This document shows positions 48,485-63,000 of a DNA stretch of 64,000 bases, piece after piece. The stretch is from Marchantia polymorpha subsp. ruderalis (lineage: Eukaryota; Streptophyta; Marchantiopsida; Marchantiales; Marchantiaceae). The position numbers and the translations under genes are program-made. The DNA lies in contig AP031352.1 in assembly GCA_037833965.1 (NCBI GenBank), positions 17,030,501 through 17,094,500 of the forward strand. Reading direction: 5' to 3'. A model generated the notes under the pieces. That model was not told the origin of the DNA and made no database searches. It was given only the letters and a program-made list of their open reading frames with translations. How positions within the stretch are numbered: position 1 is the stretch's first letter; every line of letters starts with the position of its first letter.

Positions 48485-48509
48485 GGGGGGGGGGGGGGGG
48501 GGGGGGGGG
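48485..48509. repeat. Run of 25 G
   Basis: An uninterrupted homopolymer of 25 G between cgtt and ccacgag. It can form stacked G-quadruplexes, and its true length is hard to determine by sequencing. Confidence 0.95.
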
Positions 48510-50275
48510 CCACGAGAAGATTTTATGAGTTGTGGATATTTCCGCTAGCTCCTTTTGCCGTGGACGGACTCATTCCCCGACTCACCCGAACCGCTCATAG
48601 GACATCGTCGGATGGCGCTAACCAGTCCGCGGAGGACGCAGGTTAGAGACAGGATCCTTGGGGTCATGATGGTGGGTCCCCCGGACGAAGAGCCCGCGAG
48701 AAGAACCGGAGACCTGAGTCGCCACCAATCACATCCGAACGTTCGCGGTCCTTCGACCAATCGAGGCGGAACATTCCACGTGACAGGCTCTGCATAAAAA
48801 ACCCACACATTCCACCCAATGATCGAGCCAATGAGAAGCCGTCCGTTCCGTGCTCGGCCCAGCTTCCCGGCAGCATCCTTCTTTCCCGGGTCTACGAGTC
48901 CCAAGTTTTACCCCATCCAGTGCATGTGGTGTAAATATACCACACGTCCATGCATGTGTCATGTGGCATGTGCACATGAAGAACACATGAGACTGCATGC
49001 ATGTTGATCTTTTCGAAGTACCGTCCAACGACGAGCCACAATAATATTTGGGACCTATCTTTCCAAACATGAACTCAAGCGCGGAAGACGGGCCAGGCCC
49101 CATGTTGAATTTCCACAACAACATTCCATGACGTTTCGAGAGATCGTGTGAATGGTGAGCTAACATGTATACACAGATATTTCTCTGCATTTACAGTATA
49201 AAGCCCCGACGTTGTATAGTACGGATGTTCCTCGTAGCTAGCGCAAGTTCACTATGTATATCTGCGTGGCCATGTTATGTCATAGTATGATGTCAGTATT
49301 CACATGTATTCCTTTGAAGAGTCATTATTCTATGTAAACTAATCCCTCGGGAATAATCTCCAAGACGTCTTTAAATGTATAAAATTCCCTAGGAGAGATC
49401 CAAATGCATCGTTGTCTTTATTGTTAACTTTGATTCGAATCAGGAGCTTTCAAAATGTTAGACATGTCACATGCATGAAATATAGACGGGAAAATATTGG
49501 GAATGAATCATGAGAAATGTATTGATATCTATTAGATAGATATTACGAATATGAAGAAACGTGATAGCAACAAGGAATCATTTTGCTGATACGTGTACTT
49601 TGAAATCTTCTCTACATGAAAAGCCTCTCGTGGTTCCAGATTCTCAACCGTTGTCTCGAAATTCATAAAACTGAAAAAGGAACGTACATCCACGTATGGC
49701 TGTATGAACTAGGAGATCACCAACATATATTTATCGCAAGCTTTACTTCCACAAATAAATCTCTCTTTGGTCCCAAATAGAATAAGTATCTTCCTATGTC
49801 CCGAAAAGTGCTACTGGCGATGAACGGGATTTCAGTTTAAGGCATCAAAAGATAGAATCTTTTCCTCTTAAAATAATTTTACTTCGGGATATTTTTCCTA
49901 TTTTTAATAATATGAAACTACGAACTTACAAGAGACATACTACAAAGTGGATACAACCCGCTTCGAAATTGGACTGAGGAAGAGTAGTTGAAGTTGTGGT
50001 GACTGAGTTTATAAAGTAGGAATAGGGGACAACCTGTTGCTCGCCTTTTGCGCTAGACCAAGTACAAAACAACGCATAACTGTAGTTACTACTTAAGCAA
50101 GGATCACATACAGTTCTGAAAGTATTGGGCCTTTATTAGTGCTTGGTGCTTGGTGCAGTGTTCTGTCTGGAGGTAGAAAATGCGAAGTGCTACAATATCT
50201 TGAAAGGACACCACTTTTTAGTGCAGAAATAAATGGCCAACCTACTGTATTGTGACTGCTGGCAAACGAAACTGT

Positions 50276-50306
50276 GTAATGCTTCACATAGAACGTGAAG
50301 CATTAC
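50276..50306. repeat. Perfect inverted repeat, 12-bp arms
   Basis: gtaatgcttcac (50,276-50,287) pairs with gtgaagcattac (50,295-50,306) around seven bases. Confidence 0.75.
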
Positions 50307-53300
50307 TGTGTTTCGGCTTTAGGATGTTGACTGTTCCCACTAGAGTGCTTACTGATAATAAATCTGCTCAAATAATACGGAAGCAGATAAACCATCTGAA
50401 ATAAATCTTGTAAAGCAATTCGTACAAATTCAAGGAGAAGACTAATAAAGAGATTTACTGAACGATACAAACACAAACCACAACTTCCCGAGGACATTAG
50501 ACAAGGTGTCTTATGTCGTGTCTGACGATCAAATTATTCAAGCAGTGACACCAATTACAGATCTCTCTACTGCCCGATATGGTACTGCATGTTCGAACAG
50601 GTACTCGCTTGTTATGACAGCATATATCTGCAGCATTGAAGGCACCTGAGTGTGTGATGTAGAATACTGTCATTCACAAGATAATTTTAGGAATTTTAGG
50701 ATCAACAGGGTCCACAGGACGAGAAATTCGAAACGCAAATCGGGACATAAAGAACCGAAATGAAATCAATCAGCATGTTTCCTTGGGATCTGCTCGCGTT
50801 TATATAATTGATCATTTGTAGTGGAACTCCGTAGTTGTCCACTTTGATGAGGTACCAGTCAGGATTCTTCTTGTGATTATTGACATATATTCTTCGTGTC
50901 ATAGAAGTAAGAAATAGGAACGTAGTATCCTTGCAGACTCTTTACTATCGCCCTGCCTGTGCCCAAAGAACTTTCTCCCAAACTACTGGTACAATCTGAT
51001 GCCAGATTTTGGAATGATTGGCACCCTTGGGTCTTCTCCAAGAGTTTTTTTTCCAGTGCTTCTTGGGGCCCAACTGTTATCACTTACGTACAGGATTCTT
51101 CCTTCCAATCCACAGGAGTTCCAGACTGCAGAAGATACACATTGTGACATCGAATTCTTTGCTTTTGTTACGATCTGGGTAAGGAAGGGACACTGATTTT
51201 GACTGGATCATTGGTGGTTGAAATAGTTTTGATGCAGTGAAATCAATGATTTCAGCTTTTTTCTTGTTAAGTGATAGAATCTTGTGCTTGGCATCAATGG
51301 TACATATTATCTATGGTACAAAAGGTCAATACATAAAGCGAATACTAATACTGTTCGCACGTACTACATATTATTTCTTGTCTTCTTTCTCCTCTCTCAT
51401 TGCATACAGGTAGTCGGACCTTGGCAGGTTTCATTTAAGAGCATTTACAAAAGCAAGCGTAGAACATCACATAGGACACTATTAAATAAGAAAAGTAGGG
51501 CGATAACCATATCTTATCTTACCGTTATTTCCGGTCTGGACTAGGTTCAAAGAATATCAATGTTGAAAACAATATGATAATATATATATATATATATTAA
51601 CAATCGAGGTCAAATTGGTCCATAAATAAAATTTTCATCCAAATAAAAATATAATCTGTATGCGATTTTTTTAAAAAAAAACCATATTATAAGTTTCACA
51701 ATAATGATTAACTACACATAAAGCTTAGAATTTTTTACTTAAATTAAAATAAAACTATATAAGTCTATAAGTTCATCATGTTTCGTGGCATTGAAAGTGA
51801 TGTTTGACATGCATACATCTTAATTGTATTTTATATAATTAAAAAATCTATGTAGAAAATTAATGGTTTGTGATCATGAATAACCAATATATGTAGTCAG
51901 AAAACCCATATATTGAAAGAAGTTGAATCTAAAGTGATGACAGATGTCAATTTTGAACGAAACCAAAGTAAAATATAGATTTGACAACTCTCCCTATATA
52001 CCGAGGATGTACACTTGTCCGAAGCAAAGGCATAGACTGGCTTTAGCATTATTACGATCGCTGGATTCCCAAAAAAAAAACATAGGACTGCAAAGTGTAC
52101 AGAAAACTCTAGATCCATCAAAGAAGAATGTAGACTCTAGTGCAACGGGTGGGCAATGAATTGCATGTAGCTCAACGTTTGGCTCATCATTCATTCCAGA
52201 ATTAAGTCAAGCTCTGGTCGAATAGATACTGGCTGCAGTGGAAGCATTTGTGAAGACAAATTCTGCACTGCTTGGCCGTTTGGGTTGCTTGAAACTTAGA
52301 GAGGATCCCTTGTGCACCTTTGACCTTGAATAGTTTAGAATTATCTCACATACATTGTTATCTAATGAGTTGGATGAGACTAATTACTCAAATCTAGTGT
52401 AGGTTAAACAAAGTTCCATCATCGCACTCACAGTCTCCTCCTCTTGCTTATAAACCTCTGGCTACTTCGATCCAATTCAAACCATGGGCTCGATAAACTG
52501 CAGTCAAATTGTTGCAATTACTCTACGGCTTTTCCAGTAAGTCGAAGGCGCATAATTTTGTATCTAAGTTGATCTCGGTCGTCATTTTATTTCCCTCTTT
52601 CTCTGATGATTCGTTCATGCCTCTAGTCACTGAGTGCCTTTGCGTCTGTTCCTTCTTTTACCGTTTGGCTTCAACAAATGTACGCCTTGATGGTGCCTTC
52701 CCATCGTCTTTACGATCTTACTGTGTCGATTCCCTCTCATGAAGTTGGATCTGAACACTAATCTCGCGAACGATCTGATTCGTCCCAGAGTCTTCGGATT
52801 CGGATGGGAAACCGTCAATTGTAAATTCTTCGTCCTGGTGCCGGACATGAGGAGTGCGCTGGCGCTTCGAATAAACTTGGCTGCTGTGAGTGCAGAGGTT
52901 CAAGGTCAGTCGGTTGTGTTTGGTCAGACGATTTGTTGATATTTGGCAATAATGTTGCCTTGATCGAAGTGTGATTCTGGGATCTGACACGGGGCGAGAG
53001 GAAAGGAAGCGAGCGAAATTATTGTTCCTCGAGTCGAAGCAGCTTCGCTTTTGTCCACCATGACATTAACTTCCGGCTCTTTCACTTGACGCGGAACCAA
53101 CGTCGGCACTCGTGAAAGGATTTTCTTTGGCACCAACTGCTCTTTTGTCCAACTTCATTCAGTCATGGCGGTTGGCCCGGCACTCCTTTCAAGAGTACTC
53201 GGCATGGGACGTCGACATTAACGAGTCGCCCGGTGACCGTGAGTCTGCTCGATTGACACAAGTTTATCCAGCAGAGGACTCGAATTTAGGGCCGATTCCG

Positions 53301-54898
53301 TAGTAGAAGCGAGATTCCCTCTCGCAATCACCGACGGCTGGAAAGTTGTTCGATTTTACTTTCGATTTTGCCAGGGCTGACTAACCATAGTTGCCTACAG
53401 GACAATCTTCCCGCGGTAGGCCGGGCCTGAAGTTCTCAACAGGATCCAGAATCTTTGCACATGGGTTCCTGAATCCCCCAAATCAATTGATACTGCGACA
53501 ATGTGTCTTGCTTGGTGACTTTTACTGCATTGATTGCAGCGGGGGCACTCCCCGCATGGTCTGTCATACCTCACGGCGAAGGGAACAAGTCAAAAACCCT
53601 CTGGGTTGGTCGTGTGCTTGTCAAACGATGTCATGCAATGAGCTCTCTCCGGTAAGTGGATTGGAAACTGTCCCCGGTCTTAGGTGGGAGGGAGCTCTCA
53701 ATGGTTCAATGGTTCACAGGGTTCTCTCAATGGCTCGCCGAAGCGACTTGGGTGTCCATTCTTGTCACATTCACTCCCTCCGCATTTCTTTTTCCCTTAC
53801 CATTGCTTTCCATAGCCATAGCTTCCAACCCGTGGAACACACTTTTGCACTGATGCCTTCATAATCCGGTGAGTGAACAAAACTTTTCAATAAAGGAAAG
53901 TAGTGAACTGATAGTGAGCAAATGACAGAAATCTCGAGCAATCGAAAACAGGATGCTGAATTAGCTTTCCTTGTCACCGCCTCGAGCAGTGACAAAGATC
54001 TGAAGCAACAGGGTGCAGTGAATGTACGTTGTACTAGAGTTGCACTCATAGCTCGGTAGATTAGAGAGACAAGGGATAGGTCAGGGCGAGAGGCAAGAAG
54101 ACATTGTGAGCATGCATTCGCAATGGACAGTTCCGCTTGAAGATTAGATCTGCTGTGGCTTCCATTGTCCTCACTTGCCACTTGACTTCTTGATCTGACT
54201 TCTTGTTATTTTATGCCCCAAATTTTGGTTGACCACATGGCCACTCATCAATATCAGTTTTATAAAAGTCATAAACTCAACTAACGTGATACTACGTTAC
54301 ATCCATGGTTTCACTTGTACCCTGGTGTGAAGTTTATAATTCTATCACCGATGATCTCGATTCTCAAAGCCCCAGTTGCAGAGACTTACGAACGAGATTC
54401 GTTATTCGGTCCAGAATTGTCTAAGTTTCGATTGCGGACTCCTATTATTGTGTGCATTGCTTTCGGAAGAAAGAGTGGCAGAAATCGGTCAATGCCTCAC
54501 GGAGTTAGAACAACTCCCTAGGGCGACAACAGTATGTCAAGTTGTCAAGCAGAGAAGGGAGATCCTTATCAAAACTTGTGTCCTTCATGAAAGCAGTGCA
54601 GTGACATATGATCGCACAGAAATAAAGTCTCAATGCAAGAGACAGATGGAATTAACCCACATCTTCATTCATTGCTAGCTCGCGTGGGCCCCATTGACCC
54701 AGTAGGTCCTGCAGATTCCTGCTCTACAATTCAAGACTGGCTGCGCTAGAGCTTCGCGATTTCACGGTTTAGGGTTTAGCCATCAGCGAGCGTCGAGACA
54801 AGTTCCTAGCTCTGTTCTCGAGGTCAATCAATGCTCAAGCCAACAAGTCCATCCAGGATCTTCCGCTTTAACTCAGAACTCGTAAACCGGTGTCTCTT

Positions 54899-54931
54899 GA
54901 TCTTGAGCGTGAGATATCACCCTCAAGATCA
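54899..54931. repeat. Inverted repeat, 10-bp arms
   Basis: tgatcttgag (54,899-54,908) pairs with ctcaagatca (54,922-54,931) around 13 bases. A weak stem-loop of unknown role. Confidence 0.6.
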
Positions 54932-55199
54932 TAGTAGAAAATATCAGTTTAGAAATTAGAAGAGAGAATGAACCCACTTCTGTACAGTCTTTGGGGATTC
55001 AGTCTTCAGATTGGCAATATGTAGAGAAACACCCCCAAAATTGATCATTCAAGCCAATAGAAAGATTCTCCCCACGATTATTTTCTCCTGGAAACATTTC
55101 GAGTGGGAAAAAATAATCTGTTTGCATGAAGCCCGAATAAGCATCCAAACTTGTATTAAATTATGTAGTAAAGTTACAGTGATGGAACAAATTATTTGA

Positions 55200-58190
55200 T
55201 GAGAACGATCAAAACTCAAAATATTTTATGGTACCCAACATGATTTATTTTATCTTATGTCCCTGTAGCCCACTGTCATTCAAATAATAATACAAGTTTT
55301 TGTAAACCGATAACTTAATAATAATTTACAACACATTTAAGATGATTGATTACCTAATCAAAAACTTGGTCTCGGATGCTAAAGTGCTTCATCCATGAAT
55401 GATTACCAACACATATATATCCGAATTTGGTTCTCCAAATTCGGATAAACAAAAAAATTAACAAAATTGTCTCACATTAACAGAGGTCCATAATTCTCAA
55501 CAAAGATTGATTATAAAACATCCCCCTCGCTTCAATTATTACTGGTAATAACAGATGGCCTTTACAAATGGTAAGACATGAGAATGGTGATATTAACGAA
55601 TAGACTATCTGTGAATAACGCTTTCAATGGGTTATGATGAACTAGAAGAGTCACACTTGTTTGGATCCAGCATTCTGGCCATTGTCTCGAGGCATTTTTG
55701 AGTTTGATTATGGATGACGGGAGAAATTTGCTTGATAGGATTCCATCAAGTTTCAATTTACTCGATGTGATCCCACCGAAGGCATACCGTAGTTGATTTC
55801 TTGCTGCTGCAGACAACATTCTTACAATGGGAAAAGACATCTTCTACTATGGATGAAATTTCAAAGTTCACTGAACAACAAAGTCTCATCTTTCTACGTA
55901 TACATTCCATATTGGCATTCAAGCGTAGACATTTTGATGAACAGTAGTTAGTACCAACTGACATATGAGAAGATTGGATGAATACACAAGTTTATGAATC
56001 ACTGTGGTTTTGTACATCTAGATTTCATTCATGTCGACCATGATTAAGAATAAACAGAAAAACCATAATTAATGTCTCCAAACCCAGGATCGTTCAAGTT
56101 TGAGAACTGCCACACTCTTTATTCATAAATCATATGAAGCAGCTCCAATGGATGTATAGCTTTAACACTCCGTTTACAAAATGTGGCAACAATGACAACC
56201 TTTCTAATCTACTTCACTCAAGCAAGAAAACAAACAATTGCACTAAGACGTGCTCTGAATTTTGGTCAAATCCATTGGTATATTTCGAATAATGGAACCC
56301 ATGCACGATATTACGTCTTCCATAGGTAGTTGCCACAACATTAAGTTTTCACTGTTCTACGTCAAACAAAAATGTTTTTGAAAATTGAATCTTGCTCTAT
56401 GGCTGTATCTTCTTTACTTGCTTTTGTTTTAGAGAGCAACATGAAACTGATCAGCAACTCTAAAGATGATAAATTCATAGAAAGATTTCAATTTTTTATA
56501 CCAATCTCTTCAACATGTATAAAGTAAATAAAAAAATTATTTTCACCATCAATATAAATCTTAATGAGTGAATGACATAATATATATATTCAAGAAGCAT
56601 ATGATGTTATATTCTTATCGTGTCGGTGGAAGAATGTCAAAATGTCTGGTTCTAAATCTTCTCTCAAGATCTTTTGAATCATTTGATGCTCTAGAATCAT
56701 CATGATATAAAATCATGATGATTTAAGGTTTAGCATTTATTTCCAATGGAATAGAGTCAAGTGTATCTCATACATTATTTGATGATTCATGGTATGAATA
56801 TTCGTAAGAGATTGAAATTGGTTGAGCATCTGCAATTGCTTTATTCAACGTGAATGTATTGATTATTATCTTCTTACATATTTGAAAGTCAAAAAAAGTC
56901 AATTCAATACTATTAGATATTATGCTCTAATCATATTCATGATAAATATTGGAAGATGAAAAAAATAAAATTAATGTATTTTTGAATAATTCCATTGGAT
57001 ATCAAATCTCACAATTTTAATTTTATGACTTGAAAATATCAACAACATTAATTTTTTCTATATTTTATTTCATGAAATCAAAACACATTATTTTCACATT
57101 TCTCTTCATGTAATGTTTCATGTAAAATTTTGTATCCATGAGATAAGAGTTGATGAACATTCTTGCAATAAAATCCAAAATATAAAAATAAAACAAAACT
57201 TTGTTCATATTTATAATACATTCTTCTAAAATTGTCATTGCTCTACATTCCTTGTAATTTCACTCTATATGGTTTTGCCATTCAAAACAAGACATGTAGA
57301 AATCTTGACAATATCTCCTATTTGATTCTTTGGTAAGGATGAGATTTGGGTTTTGAGTTAAAAATATATCTCCAATATTGAAATTTCGCCTCTATCTCTC
57401 AAACTCGTTTTTACTTTATTTTTTCACTTTTTGATGCAAATAATTTATATTTCACGTTATGTTATTTTTTATTTTTATCTACTTTTGCTTTTTTTGAATC
57501 TTTAAATTTAGCTTTAATTGCATTTATGACATTATCCAGATGTACTCATGTTTTTGTCACTTAATACAAGATAAATATGAAAATTTTAAAATTTTTTGTA
57601 ATGATAATTTTAAAAAATGAGGATGATATTACAATAGGTTGTAAATCAATTACATGAATATGGACGTGATTTAAAATTCAAGATTTAATTATTAGGTTAA
57701 ATCGTTTATTTGATATTTAGATATTGAGTGTAATAGTATATAATGATAGATAATCAAAACAATGATTAAAAAAATAATCTATTACTGTATAAATGAACTT
57801 TACCTACATCTCAACTCAGTTCAAAATTTTATTCAAACTCACTAATATGATTGTAATGAATTATTTATCATTTCCAAAAGATATATATTTAACTTGAATT
57901 CAAAGTAAACTGAAATTGTCTATATGAAAACAGCTAAGTTCAATGAACATAATTATTTGATTACAACCTTATAGAACAAAAAATGAAGGAACAAAAATTT
58001 AATAAGAATGTTCAATCAAAATGTATGATTTTGATAGAATATTTGAACATGTTGAAAGAAATTAATTTTCTCATAGTTATATACAATTTGGAATGTTTGA
58101 AAAAAGTTACCAATACCAACCAAAAGAATTCAATCTAATCTCTTTACTTTATAATGTTGGCAAAATGTGAACTCACAATGGATGGTTAAC
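55200..58190. other. Second large AT-rich island
   Basis: About 3 kb of AT-rich DNA without an intact gene, of the same character as the island at 16.2-21.9 kb. The minus-strand frames near 55,562-55,964 are unrecognised. I could not read reverse-transcriptase or transposase motifs with confidence. It ends abruptly at about 58,190, where base composition returns to normal. Confidence 0.5.
56695..56723. repeat. Perfect inverted repeat, 12-bp arms
   Basis: aatcatcatgat (56,695-56,706) and atcatgatgatt (56,712-56,723) are reverse complements around five bases, inside the AT-rich island. Confidence 0.75.
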
Positions 58191-60078
58191 TTTTCCTGCA
58201 TTCATAATCTTGGAACTTTCTCACCGCCCTTCTTCCCAAACTTCTCTGCATTACTGCCATAATTCCACCGCTCGCAGTGAATGTCAGCGAGCATGCTGCT
58301 TGCTGCGCTCAATCGGATTAACTCGGGCAGAGAGTATGTTGCCCGAGCTCGCTGATTCTGATCTTGAATAAAAGACACAGGAAATATTCCAACCTCCCTA
58401 TCCGCATTCCTCTGCACCGGTCCCAAAGTTGACCGGAACATTCCTTCGAGCAATAGCACGAATGTTCTCTCTAAGCAATAGCTAATCATGGGCTTATAAG
58501 TCTCCTAATCTCTCGCAATCATACTGCTAGACTGGTGCTTTTACACGGAGGTCAGCTGGCCCTACACTTAATTCAGTGAAGATGGCATCAGTCCCTGGTG
58601 GTTCCAGTTGAATGTCGACTCCTAGAAACTTCATGCTACCGTCGTACCACTGAAGCCTTGTTATCATTTAATTGCCTGCGACAAAGTTAGCGCAGTTCAG
58701 GGTTAGCGCAGTTAGCGCAGGGTGACGCTGGCCAGGATTGTAGTGGTGCAACTCAACTTTTTCCGGAGCGTGAAAGCATGGGTTGATCATGCACATTGTA
58801 TTCACTTCACTATCTTGTAGCGACATATCACTCAATAACTTGCTAAGGTCTGCTCTCACTTGCTGTCAACTGCATTTCTCACAGGGGGCCCTGAGACTAT
58901 CTGAGCTAATTTTTTTCTTCCAACTAAATTGCTTGCTTAGATTATTTGCATGAATAACTCTTCCACGCATCCACGGCCGACTTAGTTGTACAACTGTGAT
59001 ATGAAGATCCAGGTTCTACATGAGTTTCGAATAAGTAAATTCGACCTGTAATCTCTCGTCACGTGTTTTGGAGGAGTACATTGTAGGTTCTGCACCTTCT
59101 TGTGGTAGGTAGGTTGGTGGGACGGCGAATATTTCTTAACCGTGTTTTGAAGCCGTGACTCGGTCAGCTCACGCACACTTTTTATTTTTGACCTTCAATA
59201 ATAGTAGGTATTTCTACGAAAGCCCTGTAAGACGTACATAATCGCCAGCCAGTAATTTCACTTCTTCTGATACATTCCCGAGCCACAAACCACGTGATTC
59301 TTCATGAGATATCAATTATGTGTTAAAACTAAAAAGCACAGAAACAAACTGTTGCTATATGCCGGCTGCGGGAATCGTGGACACTCAAATCCCATCTTCT
59401 GACTTGAGGCTGATTTCATGACTTACTACAATGCACACTCTGCAATGATGGCCTCTGTACGAGGCTGATAAATTCGGATTGTTGAAAATCCAATCTCGCC
59501 TACTTTGACACAACATCCTGCTCTCTAGGATTTCCAGTTTACTCCGTGTACCATTACATCGATAACAGTACAGTGGAATCTCCCGAGGAGATGGATTTTA
59601 CTGGAATATTGATGATCTGGAAGAGAAACAAATGGGTACTTAGGAATTACAACATGCCCAACAATTGATTCTTCTCAGCTAGCATCACAGATGCTACACT
59701 CAACAAGCACATGGTAAACATCATGAATCGGAAGTTGAATCCCAATAACTCAGGGTTATTCAAACTTACGGGACACAGGAGAATACGTAAATTTGCAGTG
59801 GTAGAGAAATCAAGCAAATTTCACAATTCTATCTAATCCAAAATCTTTACACGGTGAATCATTTTGGTAATCTATTTATAAACACCTTCTCACCTAGTTC
59901 TACTGCTCACTGCTGAGACAATTGCCATTACCGTCTCTGTATGTCTCCAAGGTCAATACTTTTTCACTACCACTGGCACAAGATTCTCGACAAAGATTAA
60001 TTATCCTTGAATTTGTACAGTATGCGTCCACTCCTCGTACCAATATGATCTATGAGGCTCAAGGTTGTCCTGTTGTGG
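58191..60078. other. 3' flank of the CPBP protease gene
   Basis: Normal-composition DNA. A 95-codon minus-strand frame at 58,202-58,489 is unrecognised. The word gttagcgcag is repeated near 58,688-58,722. The part next to 60,078 is presumably the 3' UTR of the protease gene. Confidence 0.35.
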
Positions 60079-63000
60079 TTACCAAGTTTTAGAACCTTCG
60101 GATTTTGAATCTTTGGTGTACTTCCATAGAGCTGCTCCTAGAAGATTTGCTGCTGAATGAGCAGCCATAGGAGTAGCAAGATCATTGGTGTAAAGTCCTA
60201 AAATTCCGTACGTAATACCCACAAAAGAGGCCCTGCACACAAGGAAGATACTGTCTGATCAAATTCTCAAAACCGTAGCTCAACTTAAGGGCTCCAAACC
60301 AGTACAAACCTACTCTGCTCTCTTCAATTTCTCAGCTTTGAGTCAGTTCCTAGAAGGATTGAAACCGCAGCTACATATTAAACTAAGAGAATACCCGCAA
60401 ATCGCGAGGATTGGGGAACAAGCATCTTCATAGACAGGTAGATCAACCTAATGCCAACATAGTTCATCTAAGCTCATAGTATGCTCACAGTGACGTGGAT
60501 GGTCAAGTGACGACTTTTTACGCGAGTTACGGTTTAGGTACAAGTCATATTCTTGAGGCTGACTAGACAGATAAAACTAAGGAGGACACATACCAGATAC
60601 CGAATGCCGACTTTCTACCGCCGCTGATATGCAAGACCCCAAATATGATTCCCGCTCCCAAGACACCCCTCCAATCGGGTCCAAGTGCTGGTAGCAGCGC
60701 CCCACGAAACAGAAGCTCCTGCGCATGAAAGAACCTTGTTGGTACTGCTTCGTTCGACAGTGATAACGAATAAATCAACTCATTTTCTCCCAAATAAATA
60801 AGCTGAGTTCTATTAGCTATCTCAACATCCAGGGATGGCCTGCCTAAGCAACATGTACCACCAACAAAGTCACCAGCTTCCTCTAGAATGTATCTACTTC
60901 CTGATTCTGAAGGTATCGAATCATCCTCGGAATCGTACATACGGAAAATGTCACGTTCCAAACACTCGGTAGAAATGCTACGGGTGACAACATTACATAA
61001 CTTCTCGACCTTACTTCTCTTCGTGGAAGGTTACTGCAAGTGTTTGTACATGAGGAAAGGAATGGACATAAAAACAATCTGATGAAAGCAAAAATGGTGC
61101 AACCCCATCCATGACACTCAGCACGTACCCATTGAAGATAATTTCACCTGAGGTAAAAGCTTCAACAGGAAGATGAGGGACTTGGATTGGCAGTTGCTAG
61201 ACAGGAGGGATAAAGAGAATATTGCTTACTTCGTGACAGATAGGGAGACCACTGAGCTAAGAAAAGGAGAAAGAAAAAAGGTGGAATGTTACCTCACTAA
61301 TGCCAGATAGATAGGCCACTGTAAAGTAATCAACTGGTTTCAAGTTTCCAAGTACCTGAAAGTACAGTTTAGCCCAATGTGAGATCAAGTCTACATAGTT
61401 ACTTTTACTTACTTACTTGATTTCAAGTACAGCACAAGACTCAAACTATCCTTGCATATTTTCAATTAACCACTTTTTTGGCGAGAGCATGTGTAAGCAC
61501 CCGACAGTTGGAGACTTCACTCGATGCAGCGAAATCTGGCCATATCCTTATGAAAATTTGTCGAAGGGCAGAGACAAGCACCACCACACCTACAGTTGGT
61601 ATGATATGCCACAGTTCTGTCGTATCTGGAGAAAACAAATTACCAAATTAGTTGGTAGACATCGATCAGACACGCAAAGAGAGTTGCATGCCGAGTAAAT
61701 ATAATCGATTCGTGGTGCAGAATGAGATCATCGCTTTAATAACACATGTCAAAATTGGTGAGATATTCATATTAAAGAGTGTAAGTCCCCACTCTCCGAC
61801 ATTAAAACGGTTAAAACATACACATATCTGACCTACTCCGTTCTATATCTAAGCTATCTGCTCCGTTCTCCGTATATGACAACTCCGCTCATGTCTCTAG
61901 CTTGATGTTACGTTGGTTTCAACCTTTTAATCTGAAATTTTGCCGGTCTAGAAGGTATACAACTGAACTTCAAATTGAATCCACTCTGTACAGAGAAAAA
62001 TAAAGAATATCATAGAACCATTTGCAGCAGTTGTATAGAGCTCTGTTGCCATTGTCTAAACAGACATCAACATACTTCGTCATAAGCAAGCTCAGACAAA
62101 TGCATTCGAGACCACGCACTAGGCCAGCATAGCTTAATACAGAACCTCTGAAAAATTCATAAGCTAGATAAAATTCTTACACGGCATCAATAACATGCAG
62201 TCTGGAACCGACCAACCACTTGTAGCAGCCGTGTGAGAGGCCTATAAAATTGCAACAAATTCCGATCATCACAATGTTCCTACTGCCTACACCAAATGTC
62301 AAAAGCCAGATATTACGAGACATGAATGAAACTCAATTAAGATAGATGATAAAGTTGCAAAGTTATGACGTTGTTTCTTCTATCGATATAAAATATAGAT
62401 TCGAATTCATGACAAACCGCCTTCCAAACACTTGTTTTAGTCTAGCAACCAAAGAATAATAGGAGCTTTTAAACAAGATTTGAGTAAGATCGGAGGATGG
62501 GCACGAACCTGTCGTACGAGGAAACCTGCTAAAGCGAGAGTTGCAGATGTACCAATGCATGATTTCAAAACGACTCCTCTCTGAAGGGGAGCGTACATGC
62601 TTTCATCTGTAATTTGATTGGATCCAATTTTTCCATTCTCTTCCACAGCCAGATTCAGCTTCGAATCTCTCGTCTTGCTCTCAGATTCTTCCAGTGGAAC
62701 AACTCTGTCAGAACTCCGTCTTTCTATGTCGGAGTCGAATCCCTTTCCAGGTGTTGAAATTCTCGTCTTTCGCTTTTGTGTACGATCATTCTTTGCGAGA
62801 GCGAATGTACCATATCTGCTTCTGGGGTAGGAGGTCTGCCACAATCAGTGAAGCAAGTGAGTCAACAGAATGAAAGATTGCTCCAACGGCACGGCACGTC
62901 AAAGACGATGTGTTGGACCGGTATAGACGTAGATATGAATGAATGACTTCCCCTTGTGAAATAGCACCTATCGAGTATTCGTGACTGATCACCGGGTTCG

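Larger units (their letters stand above)
48510..55200. other. Region without a recognised gene
   Basis: Open frames here are short or lack ATG starts, and none is recognised. A small AT-rich pocket covers about 51,550-51,870. Two hairpins are listed separately. A double TTTAGGG-type word occurs at 54,768-54,779. Confidence 0.35.

Noticed and set aside
54768..54779. Telomere-like tttagggtttag
   Set aside because: Fewer than two full repeats. It could be a telobox promoter element, but no gene follows that would support this.
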